64,000 nt of DNA, from the NCBI RefSeq assembly GCF_025642115.1, contig NZ_CP106753.1, positions 1,697,501 to 1,761,500 on the forward strand, written 5' to 3'. The notes under the pieces are model-generated. The model searched no databases, had not been told where the DNA came from, and worked only from the letters and a program-made list of their open reading frames with translations. The translations under genes were made by a program, and so were the position numbers. The DNA is from Chitiniphilus purpureus. GTDB lineage: Bacteria > Pseudomonadota > Gammaproteobacteria > Burkholderiales > Chitinibacteraceae. Below, one piece after another: positions 60,468 through 64,000 of this stretch; position 1 is the first letter of the stretch; the number at the start of each line of letters is the position of its first letter.

Positions 60468-61842
60468 CCAGATCGCTTCGGCCAAAGCGCGCAAACGCTG
60501 TGCGGTCTACTGTCGGGTGTCTTCGGATGAGCGCCTCGATCAGGAATTCAACTCCATCGATGCACAGAAGGAGGCAGGGCATGCCTTTGTCGCCAGCCAG
60601 CGTGCCGAGGGCTGGATCCCGGTGGCCGATGACTACGACGACCCGGGTTTTTCGGGTGGCAACACCGACCGGCCTGGGCTGAAACGTCTGCTGGCGGACA
60701 TTGAGCGCGGCCAGATCGATACGGTGGTGGTCTACAAGATCGACCGCTTGACACGCAGCCTGGCCGACTTCTCGAAGATGGTCGAGGTGTTCGAACGGCA
60801 TGGTGTGTCTTTCGTGTCGGTCACACAGCAGTTCAACACCACCACCTCAATGGGACGGCTGATGCTGAACGTGCTGCTGTCCTTTGCCCAATTCGAGCGT
60901 GAGGTCACCGGCGAGCGCATCCGTGACAAGATCGCCGCAGCCAAGCGCAAGGGATTGTGGATGGGCGGGATACCGCCCCTGGGCTACGACGTCGAGAATC
61001 GCCTGCTGGTGATCAACGAAACCGAAGCGGCCGTGGTGCGGCGCATCTTCGAGGAGATGCTCACCATCGGCTCACCTACGCAGATTGCTGCCAATCTCAC
61101 CGCCGAGGGCATCACCACCAAGGCCTGGATCACGCAGGCGGGACAGACGCGCTCCGGCGCGCGTATCGACAAGAAGTACCTGCACAAGCTGCTGCGCAAC
61201 CGTATCTACCTCGGCGAACTGTCGCACAAGGGAACATGGTACGTCGGTGCACACCGGCCCATTATCGATTCCGAGCTATGGGGGAGGGTACATGATGTGC
61301 TGGCCAGGAATGGCCACGCCCGGTCGGTGGACACCAAGATTCGCTCGCGCACCGATGCCTTGTTGCGAGGTCTGCTGTACGCCCCCTCGGGTGAACGGAT
61401 GTATCCGACCTATTCGCGCAAAAACGGCCGCCAGTACCACTACTACGTATCCAAGTCGGAAAGCCGCTTTGGTGCACCGGGCAAACGCTACGAACGCCTG
61501 CCCGCCTTGGAGATCGAGGCGGTGGTGGTTGCACAGATTCGTACCGTGCTGGCCAGTCCAGAAGCAGTCGCAGCGGTCGTAAGCCACATTCAGTGCAATG
61601 GCCCGCAGCTCGATGAAGCGGTGATCGTAATGGCGATGGGGCGCTTGAACGACATTTGGGAGCAGTTGTTTCCGGTCGAGCGCCACCGCATCGCCAATCT
61701 CATGATCGAACGCATCGACCTCATTGATACAGGTGAGGAACAGGGAATCAAGGTGAAATGGCGGGAGCTGGGCTGGAATGCGTTGATCGAGGAATTCGCA
61801 CCGGGCAGTATCGGTGCCGAGCTGCTGGAGGTGGAGGCTTGA
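60454..61842 (+). CDS. Large serine recombinase (site-specific integrase/invertase)
   Basis: ATG 60454 follows AAGGAGGGG. The product is 462 aa. The N-terminal resolvase domain has the nucleophile block AVYCRVSSDERLDQEFNSID, DPGFSGGNTDRPGLKRLLAD, VVYKIDRLTRSLADF and the VTGERIRDKIAAAKRKGLWM helix. A recombinase domain follows (PPLGYDVENRLLVINETEAA, ITTKAWITQAGQTRSG), then a zinc-ribbon-type region whose usual Cys pairs appear lost (LLRGLLYAPSGERMYPTYSR). It is shorter than phage integrases of this class. It is probably the mobility enzyme of the 56-63 kb cassette. Confidence 0.92.
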   Translation: MSNASQIASAKARKRCAVYCRVSSDERLDQEFNSIDAQKEAGHAFVASQRAEGWIPVADDYDDPGFSGGNTDRPGLKRLLADIERGQIDTVVVYKIDRLTRSLADFSKMVEVFERHGVSFVSVTQQFNTTTSMGRLMLNVLLSFAQFEREVTGERIRDKIAAAKRKGLWMGGIPPLGYDVENRLLVINETEAAVVRRIFEEMLTIGSPTQIAANLTAEGITTKAWITQAGQTRSGARIDKKYLHKLLRNRIYLGELSHKGTWYVGAHRPIIDSELWGRVHDVLARNGHARSVDTKIRSRTDALLRGLLYAPSGERMYPTYSRKNGRQYHYYVSKSESRFGAPGKRYERLPALEIEAVVVAQIRTVLASPEAVAAVVSHIQCNGPQLDEAVIVMAMGRLNDIWEQLFPVERHRIANLMIERIDLIDTGEEQGIKVKWRELGWNALIEEFAPGSIGAELLEVEA

Positions 61843-62213
61843 TGGACCAACCGATGGCGACCTTCGTACCACTGACATTCCGCCGTCGCGGTGTCCAACG
61901 CGTGGCGAGCGGCGACCGGGACGTCCACGACGTCACTTTAATCGACGGCATGGCGCGTGCCTTCTACTGGCAGCACCTGCTGGATACTGGTGCCGTGACT
62001 AGCGGCTCAGCCATTGCGCGGGCAGAGAAACTACATCAGTCCGTGGTCAACGAACTGCTGCGCTTGACCCTGTTGGCCCCTGACATCATCGAGCAATTGA
62101 TGGCGGGAAAGCAGCCGCGGCGGTTGACGCTGATGTGGTTTCAGCGGAACCGCCTACCGACACATTGGGAAGCCCAGCGGCAAATCATGAAGCGATTCGA
62201 GGGGGAGACATGA
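61842..62213 (+). CDS. Small HTH-like protein 1 of the recombinase operon
   Basis: ATG 61842 overlaps the recombinase stop (TGATG). The 123-aa product has VPLTFRRRGVQRVASGDRDV, then DGMARAFYWQHLLDTGAVTS, GSAIARAEKLHQSVVNELLR, LTLLAPDIIEQLMAGKQPRR. The A-ia-aE.l..s.v...lrL..LaPdii..i..G block is the helix-turn-helix also present in the next gene. It is probably a DNA-binding partner of the recombinase. Name and exact function are unknown. Confidence 0.7.
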   Translation: MDQPMATFVPLTFRRRGVQRVASGDRDVHDVTLIDGMARAFYWQHLLDTGAVTSGSAIARAEKLHQSVVNELLRLTLLAPDIIEQLMAGKQPRRLTLMWFQRNRLPTHWEAQRQIMKRFEGET

Positions 62214-62689
62214 GTAAAAAGCACCGGGGTCGATTCAAGGGTGAACCAGTCACCTACCAAGTGCCGAACCCCGCCGGTGGGGTGCAGCTGGAGACGTTTG
62301 TGCCGTGGACGCTGGTGAAGCGGGGGCTCAGGAAGCAGGTGATTACACCTTTGGATGCGCCACAGGAATTCCTGGATGAGGCCCGCCGTGAATGGCAGGG
62401 ACGCGAGCAGATGCAGAACACCCCCCTGATGCGGACACTTGGACTGGCGCATCACTGGCAACGCCTGCTGGATGAGGGTCGGTTCGCTTCAATGACCGAG
62501 ATTGCTGCAGCTGAAGGCATCGACCTTGGGCAAGCCAGCAAGATAATTCGACTGGCACAACTGGCCCCTGACCTGATCGAAGCCATTGCTTTGGGGCAGC
62601 TCGAAGTGGGGGTCAGCCAAGTACTGCGTGGCAGATGGTCCGCATCCTGGCTGATACAACGTGAGGTGCTGGTGACTTGCGTGCGTTGA
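62210..62689 (+). CDS. Small HTH-like protein 2 of the recombinase operon
   Basis: The start overlaps the stop of the preceding gene (ATGA). The 159-aa product shares that gene's layout: a beta N-terminus (YQVPNPAGGVQLETFVPWTL, VKRGLRKQVITP), then MRTLGLAHHWQRLLDEGRFA, SMTEIAAAEGIDLGQASKII, RLAQLAPDLIEAIALGQLEV, a ParB/SpoJ-type HTH. The C-terminal residues after GVSQVLRGR look frayed (WSASWLIQREVLVTCVR), so the 3' end may be altered. Paralogous to protein 1, and probably a DNA-binding accessory factor. Confidence 0.7.
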   Translation: MSKKHRGRFKGEPVTYQVPNPAGGVQLETFVPWTLVKRGLRKQVITPLDAPQEFLDEARREWQGREQMQNTPLMRTLGLAHHWQRLLDEGRFASMTEIAAAEGIDLGQASKIIRLAQLAPDLIEAIALGQLEVGVSQVLRGRWSASWLIQREVLVTCVR

Positions 62690-62988
62690 CAAGTGTAGGC
62701 AGCTTGAATGCATCGAATGCTGCTGCTGCATACGGATGACACTGCCCACAGCCAAGCATTCACTGTCCGTGCGTAAGCTACCTAAGAACGAGAAGCATGG
62801 CGGCCGCAGTACGCTGCGCTGATGTGGTGCGCGAATGACGTATCACTGAGGTCTGCATAGACTACGGTGTTCTGCTGAACTTTGACGCAAGGAAATGTGC
62901 CGTTCATCGTTCAGAAATTGCAAGGGATTAAGGAAAACCCCTACTATTTTGAAAATTCTATATTTCAGGGGCTGGTCAGGGTGTGAAA
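62690..62988. other. Gap at the right end of the recombinase cassette
   Basis: No gene was found. The last 100 bases are AT-rich and should hold the promoter of the PAS protein gene. A cassette attachment site may lie here, but I could not pair it with a left copy. Confidence 0.4.
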
Positions 62989-63840
62989 ATGGTTTTCAAG
63001 ATCCCTGTCAACTGGCGGCGGTTGGCTTCGGTGTTTGTACCGGGCGTATTAATCGTTGCAATCAGCATCTATGTGCTAGGCTTTCGATCACCTCAACAGC
63101 CCGAACACAAAGTGCTGCCTGGCAAAGCCTTGGCGGCATACGATGATCTTTACCCAATTCGGGCAGACCACGCCGGTACTCTTTATCTAGATCGGGCACG
63201 CCTTATTAAGGCAATCGATTATTTCACGGTTAACCCGTCGCCTCGTGCCATTGCCGATCTTATTTATCTTGGCAACGCAAACAACGTAACCTTGTTGCTC
63301 GATGCAAAGTCAAAGGCCAAATACCTACGTCTAGCGGAAATACCGGATTATGCGGCCCTTGCCCGACTGGATCAGGAGCGCGACCGGATATTTCAATCCT
63401 ATCGGGATATCGTGAACGGTATTGGACAGACTTTTGCGGGTACACCGATGGAATTTGTCCTCCACGATACCCGAAACCCGCTTCGATCGATTATTGCAGT
63501 CCAGAACCCGATTTCAGGTCGGCGCCTGGGCGACACGAACACCAATTTCGGCTTGCAGCTCATCAAAAACTACAGCTACGGCGAGGGAGGGCAGGGGCGC
63601 GGCGGCTCGTTTGTGAGCTACGCCCTTACTCTGAAAGATGGCCGACCGATCAAGTCCACTACTATTCCGATATTTCATGAAGTGTACGGGCTGATTGGTT
63701 TTATCTGTATTAATCTTGATATCTCTAAGCTGGACAAAGCGAATGTCAGTGAGCTGGAGCATTTTGTCGAGAATTTTAAGGCGACGATTCCAAACGACGC
63801 CATTACCGAAATGATTCAAAACAGCAAGCGTAAGAGCTGA
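62989..63840 (+). CDS. Membrane-anchored YheO-type PAS protein
   Basis: ATG 62989 has TCAGG about 8 bases upstream; a GTG two codons earlier is also possible. The product is 283 aa. One membrane helix (WRRLASVFVPGVLIVAISIY) is followed by a periplasmic or linker helix region with YDDLYPIRADHAGTLYLDRA, then a PAS fold of the YheO class: FVLHDTRNPLRSIIAVQNPI, SGRRLGDTNTNFGLQLIKNY, RGGSFVSYALTLKDGRPIKS and IPIFHEVYGLIGFICINLDI. YheO proteins usually end in an HTH; here it is absent, so this is a membrane sensor rather than a regulator. Confidence 0.8.
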   Translation: MVFKIPVNWRRLASVFVPGVLIVAISIYVLGFRSPQQPEHKVLPGKALAAYDDLYPIRADHAGTLYLDRARLIKAIDYFTVNPSPRAIADLIYLGNANNVTLLLDAKSKAKYLRLAEIPDYAALARLDQERDRIFQSYRDIVNGIGQTFAGTPMEFVLHDTRNPLRSIIAVQNPISGRRLGDTNTNFGLQLIKNYSYGEGGQGRGGSFVSYALTLKDGRPIKSTTIPIFHEVYGLIGFICINLDISKLDKANVSELEHFVENFKATIPNDAITEMIQNSKRKS

Positions 63841-63871
63841 ATTTTCCACCAACCCTGCAATGGAGCCGTCA

Positions 63872-64000
63872 ATGGACGCGGGCGCAATTCAAGATCAAAT
63901 CCAAATTCACGCTGAAGCCGAGGTCGATCAGTTCGAATACCTGAACTATGGCGCACTGGCAAGGCCGTTGCTGATCATCAAAGGGAAAAAGGGATTTCTG
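63872..64000 (+). CDS. DUF1805 (YunC)-like protein, partial
   Basis: ATG 63872 has GGAG upstream, 31 bases after the PAS gene. The visible 43 aa end LARPLLIIKGKKGFL, which matches the start of DUF1805 domains (P-L-L-hydrophobic-hydrophobic-K-G-x-K-G-F). It is probably co-transcribed with the PAS gene. The remainder lies beyond the window. Confidence 0.55.
   Translation, partial: MDAGAIQDQIQIHAEAEVDQFEYLNYGALARPLLIIKGKKGFL

Overview
The window looks like a chromosome segment of a high-GC betaproteobacterium; a Neisseriales or Burkholderiales relative is plausible. This is inferred from the norCBQD cluster, the metR/metE pair and the T6SS and RHS content, not from any marker gene. The left 20 kb is mostly ordinary high-GC core sequence. 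Most of the rest is accessory DNA: polymorphic toxins, orphan VgrG islands, nested insertion sequences and a recombinase cassette.

Region 1 (1-20 kb). A partial VOC/glyoxalase gene, a Pro/Ser/Thr-rich protein of unknown function and a small periplasmic DUF4124-like protein come first. Next is a nitric-oxide-reductase operon: a 39-aa membrane peptide, a di-haem-type norC, norB, norQ and norD. metR and metE follow as a divergent pair, then a TetR regulator divergent from a SnoaL-like secreted protein across a promoter with an embedded palindrome. A large beta-helix lipoprotein with its own terminator, a DUF5946 protein, a serine hydrolase, and a quinone-oxidoreductase/MarR divergent pair complete the region. 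Two decayed IS3-family remnants (18.3 and 20.5 kb) mark the change to accessory DNA.

Region 2 (21-30 kb). This is an RHS/YD-repeat toxin island, bracketed by two 84-bp imperfect direct repeats. It holds one C-terminally truncated RHS gene and one complete secreted RHS protein with a carbohydrate-binding-like domain and a TP-rich linker. Downstream is a ladder of displaced C-terminal tips, each restarting from the same conserved core segment and followed by a small AT-rich putative immunity gene. An IS fragment sits inside the ladder. Just right of it are a terminator, a tmRNA-3'-end-like sequence and a Fic AMP-transferase gene.

Region 3 (31-56 kb, mostly minus strand). These are orphan T6SS islands. 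The complete module reads VgrG - DUF4123 adaptor - VasX/BTH_I2691-type pore-forming effector - four tandem TsiV2-position membrane proteins. A second module is broken: an effector lacking its N-terminal half is followed by three more members of the same membrane family, the last one truncated. A third module holds another VgrG followed by two unrecognised genes, a candidate new effector/immunity pair. Two essentially identical 2595-bp composites lie in this region. Each is an IS3-family element interrupted by an IS110-family element at the A7 run between OrfA and OrfB. Both vgrG genes have a divergent zinc-finger-repeat gene upstream; one is full length and one is a stub.

Region 4 (56-63 kb). 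This is a mobile cassette with an AlpA-like regulator and a 760-aa protein of unknown function. Divergent from it is an operon of a small protein, a DUF2924 protein, a large serine recombinase and two small HTH-like proteins. The window ends with a membrane-anchored YheO-type PAS protein and the start of a DUF1805-like gene.
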